From an uncultured Oscillospiraceae bacterium (GTDB lineage: Bacteria; Bacillota; Clostridia; Oscillospirales; Oscillospiraceae): 51,063 bases of DNA. Within the stretch, counting starts at the first letter, position 1, and every line of letters starts with the position of its first letter. A program made the position numbers and the translations under genes. This document shows positions 8,504 to 16,602 of the stretch, piece by piece. Where the stretch lies: positions 1 through 51,063 of the forward strand of contig CANPWZ010000013.1 of the NCBI GenBank assembly GCA_947585425.1. The letters are read 5' to 3'. The notes below the pieces were generated by a model that was not told the origin of the DNA, ran no database searches, and was given only the letters and a program-made list of their open reading frames with translations.

Positions 8504-8529
8504 CGGGACGCGAAGGCGTCCCGTTTTTT
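8504..8529 (+). terminator. Terminator after the 155-residue hypothetical gene
   Basis: An 8-bp stem (8504-8511 with 8516-8523), GAAG tetraloop and T6 (8524-8529). Confidence 0.9.
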
Positions 8530-8559
8530 GCGCGGAACGTGAAATATATAAAACAGTCC

Positions 8560-8588
8560 TTGACGCAATCATAATCATGTGATATGAT
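8560..8588 (+). promoter_or_regulatory. Sigma-A promoter of the DUF1836 gene
   Basis: TTGACG (8560-8565), 17-bp spacer, TATGAT (8583-8588), 31 nt before the ATG. Confidence 0.85.
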
Positions 8589-8619
8589 TTTCCAAATCAG
8601 ATTTGGAGGTGGCCCCATT

Positions 8620-9150
8620 ATGGAGGAACTGGCTCAGTTGAAGCAGCGTCTGGCCGAGGTGCGCCCCGACCCCTTTGATCGCCTGCCCGACATCCCCCTG
8701 TACATGGATCAGGTGGTGTCCTATCTGGCCCGGCAGTCCGTCTCCCTGGACGCGGGGGACAGCCTCACCCCGGCCATGATCAACAACTACATCAAGGACG
8801 GCCTGCTCCACCGGGCCAACGGCAAGAAGTACGACCAGGAGCATCTGGGCCTGCTCACGGCCATCACCGCCCTGAAGCAGGTGCTGTCCGTGCGGGAGAT
8901 GAAGGTGCTCACCGCCGTGGGCCGGGAGGGCTGGGAGTCCAAGAAGCAGTACGACTACTTCTGCAAATATCTGGACGAGTCCATGACCGCCGTGGCCGGC
9001 CAGCTGGACCCGGACACCACGGACTACGACCTGCCCAAGCTGGTGCTGCGCCTGGCCACCCAGAGCTACGCCAGCGGCCTGGCCTGCCGGCAGGTCCTGT
9101 CCATCCTGGCCAAGCACACCGGCCACGAGGACATGCTGGAGAAGAAATAG
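8620..9150 (+). CDS. DUF1836 domain-containing protein (MerR-like HTH)
   Basis: A 176-residue protein of the DUF1836 family, widespread in Firmicutes and usually seen as a MerR-like DNA-binding fold. Visible signature: IPLYMDQVVSYL, then LTPAMINNYIKDGLL followed by KKYDQEHL (the winged-helix portion), then a helical C-terminal region. The ATG at 8620 follows TTTGGAGGTGG; the longer frame back to 8584 overlaps the -10 box. Its target is unknown. It is 65 nt upstream of the degV-type gene with no clear terminator between them, so they may be co-transcribed. Confidence 0.85.
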   Translation: MEELAQLKQRLAEVRPDPFDRLPDIPLYMDQVVSYLARQSVSLDAGDSLTPAMINNYIKDGLLHRANGKKYDQEHLGLLTAITALKQVLSVREMKVLTAVGREGWESKKQYDYFCKYLDESMTAVAGQLDPDTTDYDLPKLVLRLATQSYASGLACRQVLSILAKHTGHEDMLEKK

Positions 9151-9215
9151 TTTTCCCGGGGCGGACGCCCCTTGATCCCGCCGCGGCAGCGGCATAACCA
9201 ACGGAGGTTTTTCCC

Positions 9216-10094
9216 ATGAGCAGATTCGTCATTATGACCGACTCGTCCTGCGACACGCCCCTGGACATCGTCCGGGAGCTGGAGCCGGAGGTGCTGCCTC
9301 TGTCCTTCCTCATCGACGGGCACACCTACCACAACTACCCCGACAACCGGGAGATGTCCCCCAAGGAGTTTTACGACAAGCTGAGGAACGGCTCTCTGGC
9401 CACCACCAACGCCGTGAACATGAATCAGGCCCTGGAGGCCATGGAGCCCATCCTCAGGGACGGGACCGACATCCTGGTGGTGGCCTTCGCATCCGGGCTG
9501 TCGGCCACCTGCTCCTCCTTCCAGATGGCCGCCGCCGAGCTGGCCCCCAAATACCCCGAGCGGAAAATTTACGTGGTAGACACCCAGAGCGCCACCGGGG
9601 CCCAGACCATCCTGCTGATGATGGCGGGCCGGATGCGGGCCCAGGGCAGGTCCATCGACGAGGTGCGGGACTGGCTGGAGGCCCACAAGATGCGGGCCCA
9701 CCACTGGGTCACCGTGAACGACCTGTTTTTCCTGAAAAAGGGCGGCCGGGTGTCCGCCGCCACCGCTGTGGTGGGCACGATGTTACAGATCAAGCCCATC
9801 CTGTACCTGGATAAAAACGGAAAGCTCCAGACCCCCGACAAGGTCCGAGGCCGCAGGGGCGCCCTGGAGTATATCATTGAAAAAGTTGGAGAATACGGGG
9901 AGAATCTGGACAAATACCCCGTTTTCGTCAGCCATTCGGACAGCGAGGAGGAGGCCCAATGGGTGGCGGACGAGATCAAAAAGCGGTACGGCGCCGCCGA
10001 GGTCTATCTCAACGACATCGGGCCCGTCATCGGCGCCCACACCGGCCCGGGCTGCGTCGTGACCTGCTTTTTGGGCAGGGAAAGACCGATGTAA
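9216..10094 (+). CDS. DegV family fatty-acid-binding protein
   Basis: A 292-residue cytoplasmic DegV/FakB-type protein that binds a fatty acid and presents it to a FakA kinase for phospholipid synthesis. The start FVIMTDSSCDTP is the family N terminus. DGHTYHNYPD, the TTNAVN loop (the usual TS.PS position), then FASGLSATCSSFQMA, the RMRAQGRS segment and the final GPVIGAHTGPGC (with the conserved His-Thr-Gly-Pro-Gly) line the lipid pocket. Ribosome site AACGGAGG is 9 nt upstream. No fakA is visible in the window. A strong hairpin region follows. Confidence 0.93.
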   Translation: MSRFVIMTDSSCDTPLDIVRELEPEVLPLSFLIDGHTYHNYPDNREMSPKEFYDKLRNGSLATTNAVNMNQALEAMEPILRDGTDILVVAFASGLSATCSSFQMAAAELAPKYPERKIYVVDTQSATGAQTILLMMAGRMRAQGRSIDEVRDWLEAHKMRAHHWVTVNDLFFLKKGGRVSAATAVVGTMLQIKPILYLDKNGKLQTPDKVRGRRGALEYIIEKVGEYGENLDKYPVFVSHSDSEEEAQWVADEIKKRYGAAEVYLNDIGPVIGAHTGPGCVVTCFLGRERPM

Positions 10095-10144
10095 CGCGGT
10101 TTTTGGCCCCTTCGGGCCTGTCACTTACGGTAAAAAACCGCGTT
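10093..10144 (+). terminator. Terminator-like nested inverted repeat after degV
   Basis: 12-bp arms at 10093-10104 and 10133-10144 enclose a second hairpin (GGCCC-CTTC-GGGCC, 10105-10118). The descending arm ends in TTTT. The left arm begins in the degV stop codon. Confidence 0.6.
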
Positions 10145-10148
10145 TTAA

Positions 10149-10212
10149 GTGAAAAATCCCCCGTTTTCGCGGCGCTGTGTTGCACGTTCCGCGAGAATGG
10201 GGGATTTTTCAC
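10149..10212. repeat. Long near-perfect inverted repeat
   Basis: Arms 10149-10172 and 10189-10212 pair over about 24 bp. The outer 14 bp are perfect (GTGAAAAATCCCCC with its complement) and the inner part has G-U pairs. It has A/T runs on both sides like a bidirectional terminator, but is unusually long. It separates degV from the GntR-ABC operon. Confidence 0.75.
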
Positions 10213-10251
10213 GCCCAAAAACGCCCCAAAATATTTTCCTGAAATTCCCCC

Positions 10252-10280
10252 TTGACAAACCCCCGTCAACTGTCTATACT
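10252..10280 (+). promoter_or_regulatory. Sigma-A promoter of the GntR-ABC operon
   Basis: Consensus TTGACA (10252-10257), 17-bp spacer, TATACT (10275-10280), 40 nt before the regulator's ATG. Confidence 0.9.
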
Positions 10281-10289
10281 GTGCATATC

Positions 10290-10299
10290 GTATATATAC
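10290..10299. promoter_or_regulatory. Candidate GntR operator, palindrome GTATATATAC
   Basis: A perfect 10-bp palindrome about 10 bp after the -10 box and 20 bp before the gntR start. That position suits autorepression by the YtrA-type regulator encoded next. Inferred from position only. Confidence 0.45.
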
Positions 10300-10319
10300 A
10301 ATATTTTGCGAGGTGGACC

Positions 10320-10694
10320 ATGGACATCATCATCCGCAATTCCTCCGGCATCCCCATTTACGACCAGATCGTCCGGCAGGTGAAGGGCCTCATCCTGTCG
10401 GGGGAGCTGGCGGAGGGCACGGCCCTGCCCTCCATGCGGGCGCTGGCGAGGGATCTTCGCATCTCGGTCATCACCACCAAGCGGGCCTACGAGGAGCTGG
10501 AGCGGGACGGGTTTCTGCTCACCGTCCCCGGCAAGGGCTGCTTCGTGGCCGCCCAGAACCGGGAGACCCGCCGGGAGGCGGTGCTCTGCCACATCGAGGA
10601 GCGGCTGACCCAGGCAGTGGAGGCCGCCAGGGCGGGGGCCGTGGGGCTGGACGAGCTGACCGAGATGCTGACGACTCTATACAATGAGGAGTGA
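10320..10694 (+). CDS. GntR family regulator, YtrA subfamily
   Basis: A 124-residue regulator with only the GntR winged helix (GIPIYDQIVRQVKGLILSGEL, LPSMRALARDLRISVITTKRAYEELERDG) and a short helical C terminus for dimerisation. This layout is the YtrA subfamily, whose genes typically lead operons for ABC exporters and repress them until an antibiotic or envelope signal arrives. The two following genes are indeed an ABC ATPase and permease, the first starting 11 nt after the stop. ATG 10320 follows GAGGTGG. The palindrome at 10290-10299 is a likely operator. Confidence 0.93.
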   Translation: MDIIIRNSSGIPIYDQIVRQVKGLILSGELAEGTALPSMRALARDLRISVITTKRAYEELERDGFLLTVPGKGCFVAAQNRETRREAVLCHIEERLTQAVEAARAGAVGLDELTEMLTTLYNEE

Positions 10695-10705
10695 AGGAGA
10701 ATATT

Positions 10706-11554
10706 ATGACGAACAGTATTGAAATCAGGGGCCTGGTGAAGGAGTATCAGGACTTCACCCTGGGGCCCATCGACCTGACCCTGCCCGGCGGGGCCATCCT
10801 GGGCCTCATCGGGGAGAACGGGGCGGGCAAGACCACCCTCATGCGGTGTATGCTGGGGGTGACGGTCCCCAACGCCGGAACGGTGTCCCTGCTGGGCAGG
10901 CCCCGGGAGGAGGCCAAGGCCGACGTGGGGGTGGTGATGGACGACTGCTTCTTCTACGAGCAGCTTCGGCCCAAGGACGTGGACGCCGTGCTGCGGCGGG
11001 TCTATCCCACCTGGGACGGCGGGCTGTTCCGGGAGTACCTGGACAAGTTCGCCCTGCCGGAGAAAAAGCTCATCAAGGAGTTCTCCCGGGGGATGCGGAT
11101 GAAGCTGTCCCTGGCCTCCGCCCTGGCCCACCGGCCCCGGCTCCTGCTGCTGGACGAGGCCACGGCGGGGCTGGACCCGGTGGTGAGGGACGAGATCCTG
11201 GACGAATTTCTGGGCTTCGTGTCCGACGAGGACCACGGCATCCTCATCTCCAGCCACATCACCTCCGACCTGGAGAAGGCGGCGGATTATATCGCCTACC
11301 TCCACCACGGGAAGATCGCCCTGTCCGGGGAGAAGGACCGGCTGCTGGAGAGCTATGGCCGGCTGGCCTGCGCAAGGGAGGACCTGGCGGCCATCGACAA
11401 AGACGACCTGGTGGCGGTGCGGCGGAGCCAGTACGCCACCGAGGGGCTGGTGAGGGACCGGGAGGCCTTTGCCCGCAAATATCCCGGCCTGACAGTGGAG
11501 CCCGTCAGCCTGGACGAGATCATGGTGTTCATGGAAAAGGGGGAGCGGCTATGA
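10706..11554 (+). CDS. ABC transporter ATP-binding protein
   Basis: A 282-residue ABC-2-type ATPase. The Walker A reads GENGAGKTT, the signature FSRGMRMKLSLA is a divergent LSGGQ as is common in this exporter type, the Walker B is LLLLDEATAGLDP and the switch His is in ISSHI. The region after residue 210 is the family's variable tail. The start ATG 10706 has AAGGAGA upstream; a GTG at 10691 would place that site inside the gene. Its stop overlaps the permease start (ATGA). With the GntR regulator it resembles the YtrABC/BcrA-like systems responding to cell-wall-active peptides; the substrate is not determined. Confidence 0.95.
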   Translation: MTNSIEIRGLVKEYQDFTLGPIDLTLPGGAILGLIGENGAGKTTLMRCMLGVTVPNAGTVSLLGRPREEAKADVGVVMDDCFFYEQLRPKDVDAVLRRVYPTWDGGLFREYLDKFALPEKKLIKEFSRGMRMKLSLASALAHRPRLLLLDEATAGLDPVVRDEILDEFLGFVSDEDHGILISSHITSDLEKAADYIAYLHHGKIALSGEKDRLLESYGRLACAREDLAAIDKDDLVAVRRSQYATEGLVRDREAFARKYPGLTVEPVSLDEIMVFMEKGERL

Positions 11555-12216
11555 CAGGACTGGTTTTGAAGGACTTTCTGGGCCTGCGCAAGGTGCTGAA
11601 GAGCTATCTCATCGTCCTGGTCATCTATGTGGCGCTGACGGTGTTCGGCGTGTGGAGCCCGGCCTTCACCACCGGGTTTTTCGCGGTGATGGCGGCCATG
11701 ATGCCCTTCACCTGCTTCAACCTGGACTACACGGCCAAGTGGGAGCCCTACGGGGCCGCCCTGCCGGTGAGCCGGAACAAAACCGTAGCCGCCCGTTATC
11801 TCACTCTGCTGATCATGCTGGGGGCGGTGGCCGTGCTGGAGCTGGCCACCGCCGGGGCCTTCTGGCTGGCGGGGGACCGGGAGGAGACCCTGTCCTCCCT
11901 GGTGGCCGGGTGCCTCTGCCTGGGGATGGGGGCGGTGCTGAACGCCATCATCCTGCCCCTGATCTACAAGTTCGGGGCGGAGCGGGCCAGGGTCATCTTT
12001 TACGCCGCGTTTTTGGGGCTCATCGGGCTGGCCGTCCTGTGGCTGGCGCCCCTGGGGGGCCTGGAATGGCTCATGGACGCCTTCGCCTGGCTGGAGGCGC
12101 GGGACATGATGGGGCTGCTGGCAGCCCTGCCTTTCCTGTTCGTGGCGGTATGCTTCCTGCTGCTGGCGCCCTCTTATTTCATCTCCTGCGCCATCTACCG
12201 GCGAAAGGAACTTTGA
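11551..12216 (+). CDS. ABC-2 type exporter permease
   Basis: A 221-residue membrane protein with six hydrophobic segments. It begins MTGLVLKDFLGLRKVLKSYL, typical of ABC-2 permeases partnered with YtrA-linked ATPases, and includes the FNLDYTAKWEPYGAALPVSR motif (the F..De..k.we.y..sLPvsr pattern that marks this family). The ATG overlaps the ATPase stop by 4 nt, showing translational coupling. It probably forms a homodimer with two ATPases to export or counteract a membrane-active compound. Confidence 0.92.
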   Translation: MTGLVLKDFLGLRKVLKSYLIVLVIYVALTVFGVWSPAFTTGFFAVMAAMMPFTCFNLDYTAKWEPYGAALPVSRNKTVAARYLTLLIMLGAVAVLELATAGAFWLAGDREETLSSLVAGCLCLGMGAVLNAIILPLIYKFGAERARVIFYAAFLGLIGLAVLWLAPLGGLEWLMDAFAWLEARDMMGLLAALPFLFVAVCFLLLAPSYFISCAIYRRKEL

Positions 12217-12282
12217 GTGGATTTTTCTTCCGTTCCGTGGTATGATAATCCTATCATCTTACGGATGGGAGTGATCCCCCCC

Positions 12283-14163
12283 ATGAAGCCGACCCGCTTT
12301 TTGCCCCTCCTGCTGGCCCTGTGCCTGTTGGCGGGCTGCCACCGCGCCGCCCCACCGAAGACGGCCGCACCCACCGCCCCTGCTCCCTCCCCAAGTTCGG
12401 TGGAGACGGCGGCATCCACCCCGCCGCCCCTGTCCCTTCGCTTCACCCGGGAGAACTTCCCCCGGCTCAACGGCTCCACCTCCACGGTGCCTCTGGGTCA
12501 GGCCATCGCCAGCGTGCTGCTGGGGGAGCGCCGGGCGGACGTGACCGACCTGATCCAGTTCTCCCGGACCACTCAGTCCTTCCGGGCCCTGATGGACGGC
12601 GACGCCGATCTGCTCATCTCCGCCGAGCCGGCGGAGACCATCTGGGCGGAGAAGGAGGAGCGGGGCTTCGAGTGGGAGATGGAGCCCTTCGCCGTGGACG
12701 GACTGGTGTTCCTGGTCAACGCGGATAACCCGGTGGACAGCCTGACCACCGAGCAAATCCGGGGCATCTACTCCGGCCAGATCACCAACTGGGCGGAGGT
12801 GGGGGGCGGCGATCTGGACATCGTGCCCTTCCAGCGCAACGCCGAGGCCGGCAGCCAGACCGCCATGCTCAAGCTGGTGATGAAGGATCTGCCCATGATG
12901 GAGGCCCCCGCTGAGTATGTCCGGGGGGAGATGGGCGATCTCATCGAGGCGGTGGCCGCTTACGACGGCACCCCCGCCGCCATCGGCTACACGGTGTACT
13001 ACTACGCCAACGACATGAAAATGGCCGACGGGCTGAAGATCATCGCCGTGGACGGGGTGGAGCCCAACGACGACACCATCCGCCGGGGGGAATATCCCTT
13101 TCTGAACAACTACTATGTCCTCACCGCCGCCGGCCTGCCGGAGAACGCCCCCGCAAAGTGTCTGTACGACTGGCTTTTAGGTGAGGAGGGCCAGCGCCTT
13201 GTGGCCCACGAGGGCTATGTGTCCGTGCTGGACGTGGATGGCGGCTGGCCCGGTCTGGACCCCTACGCCCACCCCGAACCCCTTTACCGTCGGTCCGATC
13301 ACTACTGCGGCGCGGGGCCCCTCCGGGCCTGGGACGGGTACGGCGTCCTCATGCCCTATGTGGGCGCGCTGCCCGCGGTGGACTATCTGGTGGACCGCCT
13401 GCCCCTGTACGGCCTGATGACCGAGAGGGGCGAGCTGGTCACCGACCCGGTCTACTCTGAGATCGGCGTGGGGGCCGGCTTCGTGTGGCTGCAAAAGGGC
13501 GAGGGGGAGCTGACGGTGGCCGCCGGAGACGGCGGCTGGGTGCTGGAGACCCCCGGATACCGGGTGCTGGGCTGCTGGGCGGAGGGCGGCGGCTGGCTGG
13601 CTCTGTTCGGGCCGGACGGCCTGGCCATTCTCGACGGCGGCGGACGGATGACCCGGTTCCCGGCGTCCGCCTTTGACCGGTTCCCGGAGGGATTTGACGG
13701 ATACTTTATTGAGCTGTACCCCGGCGACGGCTTTTTCTACGCCGGCATGTACGAGTATGACGACCTGAAATGGTACTATCTGGATTTGGCCGCCGGGACG
13801 GTATCCACCGCTCCACCCGCCGGCTCCCCGGCGGAGCCGGTATACCCGGGCGGCTTGCCGGAGGCCCCGGAATTTCCCGGTTACCGGGAGGCCTACGCCC
13901 TGGAAGATCCCATCACGGGGGCGGTGTATTACGAGGCGCTCCGGCCCGAGGGCGGCTTCGATCTGCTGGACGGGGCGGGGGAGACGCTTTGGACCGGCTT
14001 TGAGACCCCCTATGTGGACTTCTCCCCGGTGATGAACGGCATGATCGCGGTGCTCCCCCACAGCTGGGACGACAGCGCGGTGACGCTGAACTGGTTTTCC
14101 TGGTACGACCTGGATACCGGGGCGTGCCTGTTCCGATACCCCATCGCGGAGAACTCGGATTAA
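12283..14163 (+). CDS. PstS-like substrate-binding lipoprotein with WG-repeat-like C terminus
   Basis: A 626-residue lipoprotein. A signal peptide ends in the lipobox LLAGC with Cys about 19. A Pro/Ala/Thr linker (to about 45) leads to a PstS-type periplasmic-binding domain (about 45-340). Its family cues are LTTEQIRGIYSGQITNWAEV followed by GGGDLDIVPFQR, then GSQTAML, IGYTVYYYAN, and YPFLNNYYVLT. Residues from about 370 on carry a beta-rich region with LYGLMTERGELVTDPVYSEI, which looks like a WG repeat. No pst permease genes follow, so a classical phosphate uptake role is unsupported; a cell-surface ligand sensor is possible. ATG 12283 is preceded by GGGAG. Confidence 0.8.
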   Translation: MKPTRFLPLLLALCLLAGCHRAAPPKTAAPTAPAPSPSSVETAASTPPPLSLRFTRENFPRLNGSTSTVPLGQAIASVLLGERRADVTDLIQFSRTTQSFRALMDGDADLLISAEPAETIWAEKEERGFEWEMEPFAVDGLVFLVNADNPVDSLTTEQIRGIYSGQITNWAEVGGGDLDIVPFQRNAEAGSQTAMLKLVMKDLPMMEAPAEYVRGEMGDLIEAVAAYDGTPAAIGYTVYYYANDMKMADGLKIIAVDGVEPNDDTIRRGEYPFLNNYYVLTAAGLPENAPAKCLYDWLLGEEGQRLVAHEGYVSVLDVDGGWPGLDPYAHPEPLYRRSDHYCGAGPLRAWDGYGVLMPYVGALPAVDYLVDRLPLYGLMTERGELVTDPVYSEIGVGAGFVWLQKGEGELTVAAGDGGWVLETPGYRVLGCWAEGGGWLALFGPDGLAILDGGGRMTRFPASAFDRFPEGFDGYFIELYPGDGFFYAGMYEYDDLKWYYLDLAAGTVSTAPPAGSPAEPVYPGGLPEAPEFPGYREAYALEDPITGAVYYEALRPEGGFDLLDGAGETLWTGFETPYVDFSPVMNGMIAVLPHSWDDSAVTLNWFSWYDLDTGACLFRYPIAENSD

Positions 14164-14182
14164 AAAAACAGGAGGAGATACT

Positions 14183-15871
14183 ATGGAAAACGGCAAATCA
14201 AAGCCCCATCTGCCCAAGGGCCGGGCGGGGCGGATCGTGTTCAGCCTCATCGTCACCATTCTGGTGGGATTCATCTACTTCTACGTGGACCTGCCCGCCA
14301 TCAATCTGCGAGCCGGGGAGTTCTACGCCTTCCTTATCTTCCTGTGCGTGGTGTATATCCTGTGCGTCGTCCTCACTACCGCGGGCGGGAATTTGAAGGA
14401 GCGGCTGACCAGCTCGGAGCGGCCCAGGCTGCGGGACGGCTGGAACTTCCTGAAAAAGCAATGCCTGCCGGTGCTCATCGCCCTGGGGCTGGTGCTGCTG
14501 GCCGCCATCATTGGGGAGATCGTCTCCCTGCCCATCTTCCGGGCGGCGGCCTACCGGGATCTGCTCACCGTCCAGACCGGCGACTTCGCCTCCGACGTGG
14601 CCCAGATCTCCTTCAACGACATCCCCACCCTGGACCGGGACTCCGCCAACTACCTGGGGGACCGGCAGATGGGAACATTGAGCGACATGGTGAGCCAGTA
14701 CGAGTACTCCAACGACTCCACCCAGATCAACTACCAGGGCCGGCCCGTCCGGGTGGCCCCCATCGCCTACGCGGACCTCATCAAGTGGTTCACCAACCGT
14801 GACCGGGGCCTGCCCGCCTATGTGGTGGTGGACATGGTGACCCAGGAGGCCACCGTCACCCGGCTGGAGGAGGGGATGAAGTACTCCTTCTCCGAGCCGC
14901 TGAACCGAAACATCTACCGGCATCTGCGGTTCCACTACCCCACCATGATGTTCTCCACCCCGGAGTTCGAGATCGACGAGGAGGGCCACCCCTGGTGGAT
15001 CGCCCCCAGGCTGGTGAAGACCATCGGCCTGTTCGGGGGCCGGGACATCCAGGGGGCGGTGCTGGTGGACGCCGTCACCGGCGAGAGCCAGTACTATGAG
15101 GAGGTCCCCACCTGGGTGGACACCCTGTATACCCCCGGCCTGATCATGGAGCAGTATGACTACCACGGCACCCTCGTCAACGGCTTCATCAACTCCATTC
15201 TGGGCCAGCGGGACGTGACCATGACCACCGACGGGTACAATTACATCGCCATGAACGACGACGTGTATGTCTACACCGGGGTCACCTCCGCCAACGCCGA
15301 CCAGTCCAACCTGGGCTTCCTGCTCTGCAATATGCGCACCAAGGAGACCCACTACTACGTGGCCCCCGGCGCCACCGAGAACGCCGCCCGGGCCTCCGCC
15401 GAGGGCGTGGTCCAGGACCTGGGCTACCGCTCCACCTTCCCGCTGCTGCTGAACATCTCCGGCCAGCCCACCTACTTCATCCCCTTGATGGACGCCACCA
15501 ACCTGGTGAAGAGCTACGCCATGGTCAACGTGGCCCAGTATCAGCTGGTGGCCACCGGCGCCACCGTGTCCGCCTGTGAGCGCACCTATGTGCAGATGCT
15601 CACCGACCGGGGGCTCACCCAGCAGCCGGGGCTGCCGGCGGACCAGGAGGAATCCGAGGGCACCGTGGCCGAGATCCGCACCGCCGTGCTCAGCGGCACC
15701 AGCTGGTACTATATCCGCCTGACCGGGGAGGATGTGTTCTACGCCCTCTCCGCGGAGGAGGACCAGAACGTGATCGTCCTCAGCGAGGGGGACCGGGTGA
15801 CCATCACCCACGCCCCGGCGGCGCAGGCGGCCGGGCCTATCATTGAGGCCTACGGGCTGACGCTGGGATAG
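14183..15871 (+). CDS. Conserved membrane-anchored protein of unknown function
   Basis: A 562-residue protein with three hydrophobic helices near the N terminus (about 17-37, 47-68, and 92-113), then a large, polar, probably extracytoplasmic domain. That domain holds two PepSY-like beta patterns (AYVVVDMVTQEATVTRL; GAVLVDAVTGESQYYEEVP), many Tyr/Asn/Asp residues and no catalytic motif I recognise. It ends with a small beta domain (YYIRLTGEDVFYALS). The start ATG has AGGAGGAG 7 nt upstream and lies 19 nt after the lipoprotein gene, so the two are probably co-transcribed and may work together at the cell surface. The terminator at 15893-15923 ends the unit. Confidence 0.8.
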   Translation: MENGKSKPHLPKGRAGRIVFSLIVTILVGFIYFYVDLPAINLRAGEFYAFLIFLCVVYILCVVLTTAGGNLKERLTSSERPRLRDGWNFLKKQCLPVLIALGLVLLAAIIGEIVSLPIFRAAAYRDLLTVQTGDFASDVAQISFNDIPTLDRDSANYLGDRQMGTLSDMVSQYEYSNDSTQINYQGRPVRVAPIAYADLIKWFTNRDRGLPAYVVVDMVTQEATVTRLEEGMKYSFSEPLNRNIYRHLRFHYPTMMFSTPEFEIDEEGHPWWIAPRLVKTIGLFGGRDIQGAVLVDAVTGESQYYEEVPTWVDTLYTPGLIMEQYDYHGTLVNGFINSILGQRDVTMTTDGYNYIAMNDDVYVYTGVTSANADQSNLGFLLCNMRTKETHYYVAPGATENAARASAEGVVQDLGYRSTFPLLLNISGQPTYFIPLMDATNLVKSYAMVNVAQYQLVATGATVSACERTYVQMLTDRGLTQQPGLPADQEESEGTVAEIRTAVLSGTSWYYIRLTGEDVFYALSAEEDQNVIVLSEGDRVTITHAPAAQAAGPIIEAYGLTLG

Positions 15872-15892
15872 CGAAGACCATATCGACAGCGA

Positions 15893-15923
15893 GGGAGGGG
15901 CCCGACGGGGCCCCTTCCTTTTT
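15893..15923 (+). terminator. Terminator upstream of the CIRCE element
   Basis: An 11-bp GC-rich stem (15893-15903 with 15908-15918, one G-U pair), 4-nt loop and T5 (15919-15923). Confidence 0.88.
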
Positions 15924-15931
15924 ATAGTGTT

Positions 15932-15958
15932 TTAGCACTCTCGGCGTGAGAGTGCTAA
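15932..15958. promoter_or_regulatory. CIRCE element (HrcA operator)
   Basis: Arms TTAGCACTC (15932-15940) and GAGTGCTAA (15950-15958) with a 9-bp spacer match the CIRCE consensus exactly. CIRCE is bound by the HrcA repressor, so the hsp20 gene downstream should be heat-induced through HrcA. Confidence 0.98.
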
Positions 15959-15968
15959 AATTTACAGT

Positions 15969-15997
15969 TTGTTCAAATGGATGCAACAAAATATACG
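15969..15997 (+). promoter_or_regulatory. Possible hsp20 promoter
   Basis: TTGTTC (15969-15974), 17-bp spacer, TATACG (15992-15997), just downstream of CIRCE. It is moderate by sequence; its placement next to the operator adds weight. Confidence 0.4.
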
Positions 15998-16101
15998 ATT
16001 TCAGGCAATATAGTAAAGGCGTAAACAGAAAGGACCCGGCGGCCCGGGCGCGAAACGCCGCGGCGCGGGCCCACATCAAAAACAAAACGGAGGTATTCAC
16101 C

Positions 16102-16557
16102 ATGTTTGAACTGAGACCATTCAATCGCCGCAATCAGATGACCTACAACCCCTTCCGGGAGATGGACGAATTTGAAAAGCGCTTCTTCGGCGAGCCCTTC
16201 GGCAGCTTCTTCCGGGACGGCGGCCTGAGCGAGTTCAAGACCGACATCAAGGACGAGGGAGACTCCTTCCTGCTGGAGGCCGACCTGCCCGGCTTCGACA
16301 AGAAGGACATCCACCTGGATCTGAACGACGGCGTCCTCACCATCCAGGCCGAGCGCCACTCGGAGCACGAGGAGGAGGACAAGAAGTCCAAGTACGTGCG
16401 GGTGGAGCGCTCCTACGGCCAGTACAGCCGCCAGTTCGACGTGTCCGGCGTGGACACCGACAACATCAAGGCCAAGTACGACAACGGCGTGCTGAAGGTG
16501 ACCCTGCCCAAGCAGCAGGCCGTCCTGCCCGAGCCCAAGCGGCTGGAGATCGAATAA
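16102..16557 (+). CDS. Hsp20/alpha-crystallin small heat shock protein
   Basis: A 151-residue ATP-independent chaperone that holds unfolding proteins in large oligomers. The N-terminal arm (FNRRNQMTYNPFREMDEFEKRFF) leads to the alpha-crystallin domain from about residue 45 (KTDIKDEGDSFLLEADLPGF; DVSGVDTDNIKAKYDNGVLKVTLPK), the A-x-x-x-n-GVL motif is present, and the tail PEPKRLEIE carries an I-x-I/V-like end. ATG 16102 follows ACGGAGGT; the longer frame overlaps the CIRCE arm. Regulation by HrcA is shown by the exact CIRCE element 144 bp upstream. Confidence 0.96.
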   Translation: MFELRPFNRRNQMTYNPFREMDEFEKRFFGEPFGSFFRDGGLSEFKTDIKDEGDSFLLEADLPGFDKKDIHLDLNDGVLTIQAERHSEHEEEDKKSKYVRVERSYGQYSRQFDVSGVDTDNIKAKYDNGVLKVTLPKQQAVLPEPKRLEIE

Positions 16558-16570
16558 CGGCACAGAGAAA

Positions 16571-16602
16571 GAGGCGGCGCGTGAAAACGCGCCGCCTCTT
16601 TT
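16571..16602. terminator. Shared terminator of hsp20 and the pcrA operon
   Basis: A perfect 12-bp stem (16571-16582 with 16587-16598), GAAA loop, TTTT on the plus strand. The minus strand reads the same stem directly after the pcrA stop, followed by TTTCTCT. Confidence 0.85.

Noticed and set aside
12213-12246. Promoter for the PstS-like lipoprotein gene (TTGAGT ... TATGAT)
   Set aside because: The spacer would be 22 bp. Only an extended -10 (TGGTATGAT) is visible, too weak to list as a feature.
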